Assembly (NCBI GenBank): GCA_950295325.1
Contig: OX485804.1
Coordinates: 67,372,033-67,436,032 of the forward strand
DNA from: Polytrichum commune
Lineage: Eukaryota > Streptophyta > Polytrichopsida > Polytrichales > Polytrichaceae
DNA length: 64,000 nt
Reading direction: 5' to 3'
Part shown: positions 34,354 through 46,203 of the stretch, piece by piece
Numbering within the stretch: the first letter of the stretch is position 1
Layout of the letters: each line of letters begins with the position of its first letter
Position numbers and translations under genes: made by a program
Notes under the pieces: generated by a model
Told to the model about the DNA's origin: nothing
Database searches by the model: none
The model's input: only the letters and a program-made list of their open reading frames with translations

Positions 34354-35966
34354 TAGTACTTGCAAAAAATGTAACTGGTGGAGGATGGGTACTATGGGAC
34401 TTGTGTGTTGGTAGTACCATTGTGATCTCAATTACCTATTAATATTTGTAATTGTCCAAATAAACAAGCAATGGTGTAGATCAATTAGTGAACAAGGATG
34501 CTCAAAGGTAATCATTGAGCATTTAGAATCGACAATGTGGTTGGCCCTCACATCTCAATTCTTTACGTATACCAATCTCACGTGTCTTTGACCATTGTGT
34601 AATTACTTGGTACTTGCTCCATTATAACATATCGGTGAAGAGAAAAAAATGCCACCATAAATCATGTGCAGATGTTTGACCACTCTTGGTAGAGCACCCA
34701 ATGTTGGTATTGCTTGCCGACTTCTTGAGCTAAGGCAAGTGTGCCTAAATAGGTCACTTAACTCGACACCTATTCGAGACTTGAGTAGTGTTAGGTGTGG
34801 ATCTAAAATTATACACGAGTTAAACGAAGGTTGGACTAAGTTAAGTGCTCAAAAGTTGCTTATTAACATACTATAGACTCAAGATCAACACCATTGGGAC
34901 AGGTGGGCAGGGGTTTGAATTATCCACATCCTCAAATTGGTTTTCGGTCATAATCGATTGATGCGTGGACATACTTTATAGATTATGAATGATATTCTAT
35001 CTCCACAAAGGAAAAATCAAACAAGTTTTCATAACCCTTCTATCCTTGGATGAGTGATTGGTTATGCTCTATGAAATGCATCTTCTTCCCCAATCCCAGA
35101 ACGCCACCTCATGCGTCAAATGGTTATTTATGGGATTCAGCGACCGGAAGAGGCGGTGACCTACTCACATTTTGTGGATTGTGTTATGGATGCTCATTCC
35201 GGGTGACCAGAGGAGCCGGTGACTCTAGGGTTAGCCCTGCGACGTCGCCCTGCGGAGACTTTGGAGCACCTGCGTCGTCTTCTCCCTCATTCCTCTGGGG
35301 TTTCGGTTGCCACGAGGGAAATCCCTACTCTCACAATCGCTTTTACTCTTGCTCACTTTTTCGCACATCGCCACACACGACCCTCTTCGATCCCATCTTT
35401 CAATTGGGTCCATTTCGTAGCCTCTTTGGTGCTCGATTCAATCTCCTTCACTTCTTTCTTTCATCTCCTCTCGCAGCAACAAGCTTCTGTAGCTCAGACA
35501 GGGACATTTCACTTCGCAGTTGATCGTTATCGTTGTGGACGGTGCTCGCCTCGCCATGTCATTTTAATGCACCGCTTTTTATCCGAGAGTATCAGTTTCG
35601 AGCTTCAACGATCTGCTCTGTTTTCAGAAGTTTTGAGTTCCTCGTCGCTTTCGAGAAACTGTTGCTCGTGAAGAGGATTCGAAGACGCTTACATATGACA
35701 TATTGTACTTACATGTGACATATATACTTTTTGAAGATTTTGGAAGCAAGAATTGTTTGACAGGCAGCTGAGTTTCGACAAGTGGATTTTGGATTATATA
35801 CAAAATTTTAGGTCAACTGGTTGTGACTGGTTGCAGCTGGAAGTTTTAGCGGTATGTGGACCCGAATACTCATAGTGGAAGATATGCTCTGATCCTGTGA
35901 CAAGAGAATTGAGGTGTATTCAGGCATAGGAATGAGCCTGAACTTGGAGGAGGAGTTTTCTTGAAG
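34354..35966 (+). other. Intergenic sequence and probable FtsH4 leader
   Basis: No separate gene is supported. From about 35080 the sequence becomes more GC-rich and pyrimidine-rich, and frames up to 157 codons overlap in different phases (35050-35523, 35219-35671). I read this as promoter and 5' UTR of the FtsH4 gene, whose ATG is at 35967. TAGGGTTAG at about 35226-35234 is a telo-box-like motif. Confidence 0.45.
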
Positions 35967-38900
35967 ATGGCGTGGCGAGTACTGGTAGAACAGGTTAGTT
36001 GTGTTCAATTTCTTTAGCTGTTAATTCCGCTAAGGTTTTATTTGTACACATCATAATTGAATTTGTAGGAATTTTGTCAGTGACATTATAAGCTTGTCAT
36101 ATACCACCCTCCAGCTTAGAATATCGGATTTTTGAAATCATAACATAACGGTGTATATTGATTTTGTGGTTAGTTTAACGATCGTAATCATGTGTTCATC
36201 ATAATCAAATTGTAGGAATAATTTCAGTGACATTATAACCTTGTCATATGCTACTCACCAGCTTAAGAAATTGGATTTTTTGGATATCATAACACAATAG
36301 GGTTATATTGATTCTGTGGTTAGTGTGAAGATTGTGAATCATGCGGCTGGCGCTTGTCACTCTCCTCCTGGGCCCTCTGAGACTAAGTTGCAAATTTAGT
36401 GCTATAATATTTTTCAGAGAATTTGTAGCTCTTAGTATGTCACTTTCAGGAAGTTGCTGGTGTTTCAACTTTCGTTCTATCTTCTGTCACATTGGTTCTT
36501 GCACGTGATAGTTAGCCACATGCATAACTTTCGTATCCTAAAGCAGGTGCTCTATGTGCAGGGCGGCCACGCTGCGAAGCAGATGGCGACAACAAATGTG
36601 CTAGCAGGGTTAGAAGGTCGCTTGAGAGTCTTAAGTCGGCTACGCTCAGCTCTTATTCGACGTAATGAAGGTAAATATGAACATCTGTACAGTAGGTATG
36701 AAACCAATAAACGGATCAGTGAAGCAAGAATTTCGGACCAGGATGAGAAGGGTAGAGATTTGGGCCAGGATGGAGGCTGGTGGTTTTCTGAAAGTAGGAC
36801 TTTTCTACCAAAGCACTGCTGAGTGCACAGAGCACGTTAGATTAGATTGTTTATGGGAGTGTGGGTTTGTTTGGAATATTTGGTTGAATTTCTAAATGGC
36901 TGAGGCCGGTTCCTCTTTTGCAGGTCGCACACTTTTAGATGGACAAAAAAGACCTATGTCAAGTTACACAAGTAATTACTCTCGGAGGTTAGAGCAGTTG
37001 GATAGAGAAGCTGTGAGTAAGTTAGATGCAGAGGAGAAGCAAGTTGGTCTGTTGAGACAATTGAATAGGGTTGATCCTGAGAGTGTGATTAGATGGTTTG
37101 AAAGTCGACCCCTTCCACATCATTCCTCTGCTGCAATGGCAGAATATGTAAAAGCATTGGTGAAGGTGGACAGGCTTGACGAGAGTGCGCTGCTGAAAAC
37201 ACTCCAACGAGGTACCTTTTGTGCAATATTTACTCAGTGGTTGTGTATAGTACTGTGGGTATTTTTCTGCTATATTTGATTATGTCTGTTGTTAAGTGAG
37301 CCAGCGTGGAGATGGTAGGAAGCTTTTTTCAGCTTTCTGCTATGAAGCAAAGTTTCGATGCTGAGGCATCATAAGGTCAAAGTGCCTGCTCTTCAGAGTG
37401 GTCTTTAGGTATTCTTTTTTGATCCATGATTGCACTTTGAGGATTAGCCATTTTAGACACATCCTTCTATGCCCTTGCTTGGAAGTGTTCCAGGTGATTC
37501 AGCTTTCAGTTATGGATAGTGAACACATGTCGCCCTATCTCTTTGTTGTGATAGATTGGCTTGTGATGAGCAGGAGCTGCTTTATCTGGGAGTGGAATGA
37601 GATCTGACCCTAATGTCAACATAGCCACAGCTGCACCTGCGCTTGGAGCTGTGGGAGCGATGACTAAGGAAGGTTTGCTAGGTTCTGCACAAGCACCAAT
37701 TCATATGGTTACTGCAGAAGGTGGACTTAAAGTCCAAGCATGGCGGACTTTGCGCACATTAGCTTTAGGGTTCCTGTTGATTTCAGGGGTTGGAGCTCTG
37801 ATTGAAGACCGAGGGATTGGCAAAGGTATGCAGACAGACATCAATTTATATGCATATTACGCAAATTTTCCTATATCTTGGGGTGCAGTTGTTTTGATGT
37901 GTTGTGTATACTTTATTAAGATATATACGTTTTCAAGACTTGACTATCTTGTACAAATCCATTACTCAATACAGGGCTTGGCTTGAACGAGGAGGTGCAA
38001 CCAAGCATGGAGACAAGCACAAAGTTCAGTGATGTCAAGGGTGTGGATGAAGCTAAGGCTGAACTTGAAGAAATTGTTCACTATCTTCGTGATCCTCAGG
38101 TATGCCCCAGATGAATGGCCTCTATGACGTTATTCTGCTAAATGTGTGCAGCAGACAGACATTTTTAGTTAATAAAATTTCCTCTGCACAGACCTCACAT
38201 AGCCACCATGTTCTAGTTTATTCTGGGATTTTGGTATATGAACAGTATTTCCTTTGGATTGAGAGTAATATGAATGATTTGGCAATGCTGCAGCGTTTTA
38301 CAAGGTTAGGTGGGAAATTACCAAAGGGAGTCTTGTTGGTGGGACCACCTGGTACAGGAAAGACCATGTTGGCCCGGGCTATAGCTGGGGAGGCTGGTGT
38401 TCCTTTTTTCTACTGCAGTGGTAGTGAATTTGAAGAGATGTTTGTGGGTGTTGGAGCACGACGTGTGCGAGACTTATTTGCTGCAGCCAAGAAACGGTAA
38501 CCTTCTTGTCATTTATTTAGTTCCTGCTGGATGTAATCTGCTGTTGTCTTGTGAATTGGAGGGATTAGGTCTTCTTGAGAGCATATCAGTACAATGGCCA
38601 TGCTCTCTAATTTCATCATCTTTATATTACTGCAGAGCACCGTGTATCATCTTTATGGATGAAATTGATGCTATTGGGGGCAGTCGCAACCCCAAAGATC
38701 AACAGTACATGAAGATGACATTGAATCAGTTGCTTGTGGAGCTGGATGGATTTAAGCAAAATGAAGGCATTATTGTCATTGCAGCAACAAATTTCCCTGA
38801 ATCACTTGACAAGGCTTTAGTTCGACCAGGTCGATTTGATCGTCATGTGGTGGTTCCCAACCCAGATGTGGAAGGCCGACGCCAGATACTGGAAGCACAT

Positions 38901-40384
38901 ATGAGCAAGGTATATCCCATGATATATTATGTTTTATGAAACTCGATTGTATGCATGTTCACATATGTCAGAATTTTGAACTTGGGTTTCAAAGGTACTA
39001 TCAATATGGCCCTGTCAGCTTATTGATGAACTCATTAACATGCCTTGCAGTTTAATTGAAGTAAATAAAATGAGTGAAGGTCCACATCAAGATCAAACAC
39101 GAAAGCTTAAAAGAGGCAATATTCCAGAACTCGAGTTCTCCATATCATCCAAATATAAGATGAGTCCTGTATAGAACTAGAGATGCATATTTTCATGGCA
39201 CACGTATCGCTCATAGTTTATGGTGACTGGTGTGCAGGTGCCAAAGTCAGAGGATGTGGATTTGACCATCATTGCACGTGGAACCCCTGGTTTCTCAGGT
39301 GCTGATTTAGCCAATCTCATCAATGTAGCAGCTCTGAAGGCTGCGATGGATGGACAGGTGGATGTAAGTATGGTAGATCTGGAGTTTGCAAAGGATAAAA
39401 TCATGATGGGAAGTGAGCGCAAGTCGGCAGTAATTTCAGAGGAGTCAAGGCGGTTGACTGCTTACCATGAAGGGGGTCATGCACTGGTTGCAATCCATAC
39501 CGAAGCAGCACTACCAGTTCACAAAGCTACAATTGTTCCAAGGGGTATGGCTCTTGGTATGGTTACCCAGCTACCTGATAAGGATGAAACCAGCTTTTCT
39601 CGCAAGCAGATGCTTGCACGTCTTGATGTATGCATGGGTGGACGTGTTGCGGAGGAACTAGTGTTCGGAGAAGGAGAGGTATATTTTATGTACCTTTTTT
39701 TAATAACTTTTTCCTTTTGTCATAATACTCAGGAAGCTACCTCATGAGTCCATTCTTTTTGTTGGTTATGCAGGTGAGAGATTAGGTTTGGATAAACAGA
39801 ATTTTCTAAGGGAGTTGTTGAACAATTTTGGGATTATTGTACAATGTCTCAGTGAATGTATTCAAGAATATGGTTGTCAAGCTAAAACTGGGTCATGTGT
39901 ATTCTACAACTAGGTTACCTCTGGTGCATCTTCGGATATTGTAGCTGCAACTAGACTGGCCCGAGAAATGGTGACAAAGTATGGAATGAGTAAAGCAGTG
40001 GGCGTGGTTGCGCATAATTATGAGGATGATGGCAAGTCAATGAGCACAGAAACTCGCCTCCTTGTTGAAAGTGAAGTGCGAGAACTATTGCAAACTGCAT
40101 ATGAAAATGCAAAGCAAATTCTTACCACACATCAGCGGGAGCTGCATGGCTTGGCAGCTGCTTTACTAGAACACGAAACCATGACTGCAGCGGACATCAA
40201 GAAATTGCTTGTACAATTGAAGGATCAAGCAAATAGAGCCCAGACTCCAATTCCACTTCCAACTCCCCAACCAATTTTACCAACAACACCTGCATCAGCT
40301 GCTCAGGCAGCTGCCAATGCGGCAGCTGCTGTTGCTGCGGCAGCCACAGCAAAAGCAAAGTCGACCGCTCCTGCTGGACCATAA
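35967..40384 (+). CDS. FTSH4: Mitochondrial i-AAA protease, FtsH4-like
   Basis: Nine exons: 35967-35993, 36562-36670, 36924-37211, 37574-37825, 37975-38099, 38294-38496, 38636-38909, 39238-39678, 39914-40384. All are GT-AG and in phase, giving 729 aa plus TAA (Arabidopsis FTSH4 is about 717 aa). The N terminus starts MAWR, as in FTSH4, and is Arg/Leu-rich without acidic residues over a long stretch, which fits a mitochondrial presequence. One membrane segment lies at about 201-218 ([14 protein letters not shown]), followed by [13 protein letters not shown]. The AAA module has Walker A GPPGTGKT at 284-291, Walker B IIFMDEID, and the second region of homology ending [11 protein letters not shown]. 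The zinc protease motif is HEGGH at 503-507. FtsH4 faces the intermembrane space and degrades damaged inner-membrane proteins in a homohexamer. The C terminus is rich in Pro and Ala. All catalytic residues are intact. Confidence 0.95.
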
Positions 40385-41168
40385 GATCCTGATAAACAGC
40401 AGCTGTACACATTGACAAATTATCAGGTTCTTTTTCTGAAGCTGTCTAGCAGAAGGGAGAAATGTCTACTGAAACGATGTGTATTCCGATTGTGGGATGA
40501 AGAGAAGGTGAAAATCTCAAGAATGATGCTTTCACAAGATGGACCTCATCATAGCTCCAGCAGGAGCTATTTGTAGTTTGCAGCACTTCCGAGGAGCTAG
40601 GTTTGCACTCTACTTTCTAGCTACTATATTCACGTATTGGAATCTTACCAATTCTTGATGTGACAAGCCATTCACGCTTTGTGACATGATCTCTCCAAAG
40701 ATATCTGGTTTCAAAAGACTAGATGCTTGTAACATGACAAGAGATACTTTTTGTCATTCTTGGAGATGTTTCATGAACTGCTAAAATCAGTAGTGGATGG
40801 TTATCCGACACATTTTCAAGTGCTGACAATACATACTCTGGTGCTACTGCTAGTGAGTCTAGGGGTGAAGTTTGTCCATTTTCTCGGAGTAGTGCATTTT
40901 GCTCTTCTAGTTCAAGAGATTGTACAACCAATAATTGATACACAAGTTAAAATTTGGATCTGGAGAGATTGAATTCTAATGTGTGTATTGTCTCCACTTA
41001 AAGGAATTATGGTTTGCAGGTTGTGTGTTGACTTGGTTCTGATGTGCATTTGAATATATGCAAGGTAAGTTTTGGTGGTGTATAGCTTCTGCCATGGCAT
41101 CCAAAGCAATTAGGGCAAGCCACTTGACCTCAAAGGAACCCTAATATCTCAATATTGGATGACAGTAA
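40385..41168. other. FtsH4 3' flank and intergenic sequence
   Basis: The bases after the stop should include the FtsH4 3' UTR. Nothing else is recognisable; the overlapping short frames on both strands (40719-40972) lack domains. Confidence 0.4.
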
Positions 41169-41548
41169 GGTACCGAGGCCTTAATGTGTCACTTATAGAG
41201 TTTTCTGCAAATTCCAGATCGTTAGAAGTGCCAAAATAATGGCAGAAAAACATCATAGATTAGTGAACACGAGTTGGATTGAAGCAAATCAATTTCAACA
41301 CAAACGAAGTTTGTACGAGTCCAGGGCAAAATCAGAATGGTCATTTTTAGTTTAGGGTATATGCTTGACCAAACTCAAAAATGCTGAGTAGGGGGATCTA
41401 TTCATGTGGGGATGCTCCCTTGTACTCCAGTGACTCAGATAGCTTCAAGTAGCTTGGAGGCAGGCATGCACATGCTAGCTTAGCTTTAGGTTAGAGACCC
41501 AAAGTTGGTGTCACTATTGGACAAGTGTTACTTTAAGGCCTCAGTACC
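41169..41548. mobile_element. Possible TIR element, 380 bp
   Basis: GGTACCGAGGCCTTAA at 41169-41184 recurs in inverted form at 41533-41548 with one mismatch. Weaker inverted similarity continues inward for about a dozen bases (GTGTCACTT against the complement of AAGTGTTAC). No target duplication is obvious and the interior is non-coding, so the superfamily is open. Confidence 0.45.
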
Positions 41549-43066
41549 TCCTAGGTTAAGGTCGGGGATATTCCTATCCCAATCTCAATTCTAATCTCAA
41601 CCTTGACCTTATGAGCACATATCTCAATATTGGATGTATTGGATGATATCCAAAAGTTACACAAAAGTTACACAACCTATTCAAGTTGGAGGTTGTTTAT
41701 TCAAGTGGGTCTCAATGGTATTACAATTTTGAAGGGTTTAGGGTTTAGGGTATTTTGTGGAATATTTTCAGTCCCACATAATATTGTTATGGATGTGAAT
41801 AATGTTATGAATGCCATCATGTGATATGAACATTTTGAAAAATGACATGGAAATTTAGTTTGACAAATGAAACATGCCTAGTTAAACCTAAATGGAGGGT
41901 AGCTCGATACTCCACTAAACATGTCACTGTAGTATCTTTACCACTTTGGCACTAATTTATTTATTTAAAGAAATTGTATTTTTAGATATAAAAATAATGA
42001 TATGGGAAATTAAATATGGGATTGTTGAATCTAAAATACATAATTGGATAATATATTTTCTATAAATAGATGAGTGGTAAAGGCAGTACAATATTTAGTG
42101 TGGTATTAAAATTGGTGTGTCATTTTAATAAAAATGTTCTTTTTGACTTGTCTTGTAACAAAAAGTGTCACAACGTGATCCTCTCTAGTTGCCACCTAGT
42201 GATTGCAAAATTATTAACGTTAGTGGAAGATGAATAGTGTGGGCTACACCAAGTCATACCCTATTTAGTTTCACATGCATAATGTCACTTACCCTATTTT
42301 GAGGCGTATGTTAGGTTACACTTATGATCAACAACTTCATTATTATTGTCAGCCCATGTAACTTGGCGTTCAAGGGCACTCATTAATATCTTGGCATGAG
42401 TACGATCAATAGTGTTAGATAAATTTTCACTTTAAAAAGTTGCTTATGTTGACAAATAATATCATATTTGCAATTAGGATACATGACACTTTGACACCTC
42501 TAGGCATCTAGTTTTGGCCCTTTGCAAATAGTGTATGTGACACTAAATACCATACACGGCGTAGTGTACTGATTAATGTTATCACGTAAGGAACCATGTG
42601 GCCCACAAAAACAAAGTTCAATCTAACTTCTAGCTGGGGCTGAATGTATATTAAGCACACCCACATTCTAACCCATGCCCTGCCCACACATACCAATGGA
42701 TGGCTCCCACCAATATGGTTGGTAATTTCGTTCATTTTTTACTAGTGAACGAGTAAAATGTCAATATGGATAATCTAATGAATGGCTAAAATTTATATAA
42801 AAGCCACCCATATTGGTGGGAGGATTTGGGCAAACCAACATACCCTTGTTGGATACCTAAACCCTTGCCTCCAAGGAACCAATGTACAGGTTGTTTGGCC
42901 CCTATCTCTTTGTGCTTTTGAGGTGATGCAAACTTGTACTAAGTACTAAAGTTTGCCACTTGTCATTCTTGTGTACTTTCACAATGAATCCTCCTCCAAA
43001 GTCCAGTTAGTATTGAATTTATCTCGTGTTGGTCAAATCAACCCATTGTTAAAGCGATCGTGCAAG
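41549..43066. other. Intergenic sequence with dispersed repeats
   Basis: Bases about 42421-42560 resemble 50908-51045 over their whole length, ending in GTGACACTAAATACC in both. Bases about 41755-41812 resemble one arm of the foldback at 52292-52437. No gene is supported. Confidence 0.5.
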
Positions 43067-43390
43067 CTACACTAAATAGGATATTTAGTGTTTCATACAC
43101 TAAATACGAATGCATATGCTAAATATCGATAAATCTATGAAATTGAGTAACATCAAATGTAAATTCAAACACTAAATATCAACTATGGTAATATGTGGAA
43201 GTTACATGTTTGAATTTAGTGTTAGTAAGGATATGAATTTTTTTTTAACAATGATAAAAGGAGAATCCCAAGATATCTTCTAGCATATCTTCTAATACTA
43301 ATTGTCAAAAAATTGGAAATTAATGCTGAGCAGGGTAGGGTGGTAACAACATCAAATATAATCAAACACTAAATATCCTAATTAGTGTAG
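43067..43390. mobile_element. TIR element with 26-bp ends
   Basis: The 26 bases at 43067-43092 (CTACACTAAATAGG, then ATATTTAGTGTT) recur inverted at 43365-43390 with one mismatch. Each end is itself nearly palindromic around the central GGA, so the termini can form small hairpins. The interior repeats ACACTAAATA several more times. There is no coding capacity, and no convincing target duplication was found. Confidence 0.6.
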
Positions 43391-45210
43391 TTGACTTCTT
43401 TTTATACTAGAAAATACTAAGTGCGGATTTGAAGCCAAACCATTAGTGTTCTATTTATTTTTGGTTTATAAGTATTTGCATGTTGCCTACCATTGCCCAG
43501 GAAGTTTTTTGGGCATAGTCGGTCAAGATCCAAGTGATTCTAAATCCAGCCAGTTACATGTTGACATCTTCATGTTTTGCTTTATTCATTTGAGGTATAT
43601 TCTATTGATTCCTCTAAAACGATCTGTAATTCTTTCGAAGTCTCCAACCTCAACCGGTTATTTCTCAAACTCAATTGGTTCGTCTTTAACTAACCGCCGG
43701 TTCTTCCCAGACATAGTTGGCTGCACAATGCACAATGAAGATTGTCATTTGGTTGTCTATTTGTTTTTATCTAGATGTAAAGTTCATAACATTACTAAGA
43801 TGTTAAACCTGCACAAGGGGGGAGTTATCATGGCTCATGTGTTGGCAATGACATAGGTTGTGTACGTGGGGTTTGATGTGCAATTGCCAATTATTTGTCA
43901 AAACTTGTTGCTTGCCTTGGTTTTTTGGCCCTTCTTTTTTAAATTTGATTTTAATGGAGAAAATAGTCACCTTTTTTTGGGGTGTGATTTAAAAAACTTT
44001 GATTGTAAGGTAGTTGGGTCTTAACTACTGTTGGACTAGACATGCATGATGTTAATAATCAACATCAATAATGGTATCAAGGAACCTACGTATGTGTATC
44101 AATATTGTAATATTGGTCAAATATTTATGTCTCAAGGAGAAAAAATCTTTGTATACCCTAATTACTTTTTGGGACAACACCATTCCAAACCATATTGATA
44201 CCAAATTCATTTTACTAAGGTATAAAGTTCTTGGATGGTATATAAACTTGAATGATGTCGAAAATAAAAATTCCATCAAATATCTATATCCTTTTGGTAT
44301 CAAAAATCATGAAATCCTCATTATATAGATACATGCATGTTCTTAAGCCCTAAAGGCCGAGACAAGTACAAACCCTAAAGTCCAATAATGATTATGTTCT
44401 TTGGGCAGACAATTACGGTTGACCATACTAGTGTTCTAAGGACTAATGTATGTTTACGTTTGAGACTTCCGATATGAAACACGTGATTAACTAAAATGTT
44501 GTGTGAACAATCATAACTTTACATAGATGCCATCCGTGTGGTCATATTTATCATTGGAGGTACATAGTTTCTCAAAAAAATTGCTAAATTTGTTGAATTG
44601 TTTAAGATGATGTTGGGGAGATTTCACTTGGGTCTTTAAGGGTTAAATGGACATTTTTTCCCTATTAGCTCACTTCTCCCAGCATATGAAAAATGTGACT
44701 AGTACGAGATGGATAGTAAATTCAATTGAAGCCATAGCCACTTTCTTCATAATTATGGAGCTCATATGAATATCTTATTCATTATCAAGCCAAAGATTTT
44801 CGTGCTCATTAAATATGTATATGGGTCCCCTCAACTATATTCACTATTAAGCTTTAAACGATTATCATATTTTGAGCATGTGTTATTGATCCCTTTTAAA
44901 CACATCTCTTTTTTATACATTCTTGGAGCCACACATGACCACATATCACTTAAATATAAGTGTCCAATTAAGATACAATTATGAACAAAACAAAGTACAC
45001 CTTGAATAGACAACCACGAACAATTCACAAGTTTTTTTTGAGATTTGAACATTAGATAAAATACTGCACAAACTTGTACACATGTATACAAAACTTTACA
45101 TGACATTGATAGTAAGAAAATTTATTGCAAAGCCAAATGAGAAACTATATGTAGATACTATGTTTTGTTCAAGTTGCCTACAAAATCTTCAATAATTGGT
45201 ACAATATCCC
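43391..45210. other. Gene-poor sequence
   Basis: No gene or bounded repeat was recognised. A 136-codon plus-strand frame (43446-43856) and the opposed pair at 44052-44328 have no known domain. Confidence 0.4.
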
Positions 45211-46203
45211 CTACTCTTCAACAATGTCAATTCTTCGTGGTATAATCTCATAAAGCACCATGCAAACATGTTCACTGAAATTAGGATACATTGAACATAC
45301 ACGTTCCCATAATTCTTGGATACCTCTTGTAGGTGTTGTAAATTTGTTCAAGTGCCATTTGAGAAGTGCCTAGATGTGGTCAATGGGATTCAAATCCGGA
45401 GATTGTGCAGCTCATTGAAGGAGTTGAAATGGTTGTGATGCCAATCATTCTTTCTCAATCTTGCTCATGTGCTTGGGATCATTGTCATGTTGAAGGACCA
45501 ACCTACTTGGATCCATATTATAATTTTGTATAGTGGATCATAAGAATTTTTCTAAAATAAATTTGAACATTTGCCTATCTATCCTACCTTCAATTTTGTA
45601 CCATGCTCCCAGCCCAAAAGTTGTCATGCATCTCCAAATCATCACCGACCCACCATCATGCTTCGCAATCTAATGGACATGTTGAGGTCCAATGCATTCT
45701 CCATCTCCAATCCAACACCATAACCTACCATATGAATTAAACCTATTTATCTTTGTCTTGTCATTGAAAATCACGTGTTTCCAATCATCAATGGTCCAAT
45801 TCTCATACCTTTGAGCATACCTCAGGTGTGCAAGAACATGTTTACCACTCAAAAATGACTTCCTTTGTTGCATTTGTGCACCGGATCCAACCCTTCTCAA
45901 AACATGTTTCACAATGATGTTAGACAACAATTTACAAGTTTCAGATTGAAGTTGTTTTGTTGTTGCAAATGCAGTTCCAAGTCGACCTTCAGTAACAAGA
46001 GTGACACAATGCCTCTTCTCTTGGTTTGCAAGAAGCTATGGATGCCCTCCTCTTTGTCTCTCAATCTCGCCCCCTACATCCTTCCTTAGATGCGCTACAA
46101 AAGATTGGCTCATGCCCACTAAAGCGGCAACTTTGCGAGTAAAAACACTACTTCTAAGTTGCACCAAAGCCTAGTGCTTCTGTTCTTGAGACAATGGAGG
46201 CAT
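45211..46203 (-). pseudogene. Tc1-type transposase, full length, seven in-frame stops
   Basis: Read from ATG 46203-46201 to TAG 45213-45211, one frame covers 331 codons without any frameshift, the normal length for Tc1 transposases. Motifs appear in order. First comes a helix-turn-helix region (TRKVAALVGMSQSFVAHLRK), then a second DNA-binding segment. Next is W-K-H-V-I-F-N-D-K-T with the first catalytic Asp, then LVLQHDNDPKH with the second. Last is SPDLNPIDHI, where the third acidic residue is Asp instead of the Glu usual in Tc1. Thirty-four residues separate the second and third acids. Seven internal stops interrupt the frame, four TAG and three TGA, none TAA. These enzymes cut and paste their own DNA into TA sites. 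I could not find the element's TIRs. Confidence 0.85.

Noticed and set aside
35050-35671. Two overlapping long plus-strand frames before FtsH4
   Set aside because: They overlap in different phases, lack domains and sit where the FtsH4 promoter and 5' UTR are expected.
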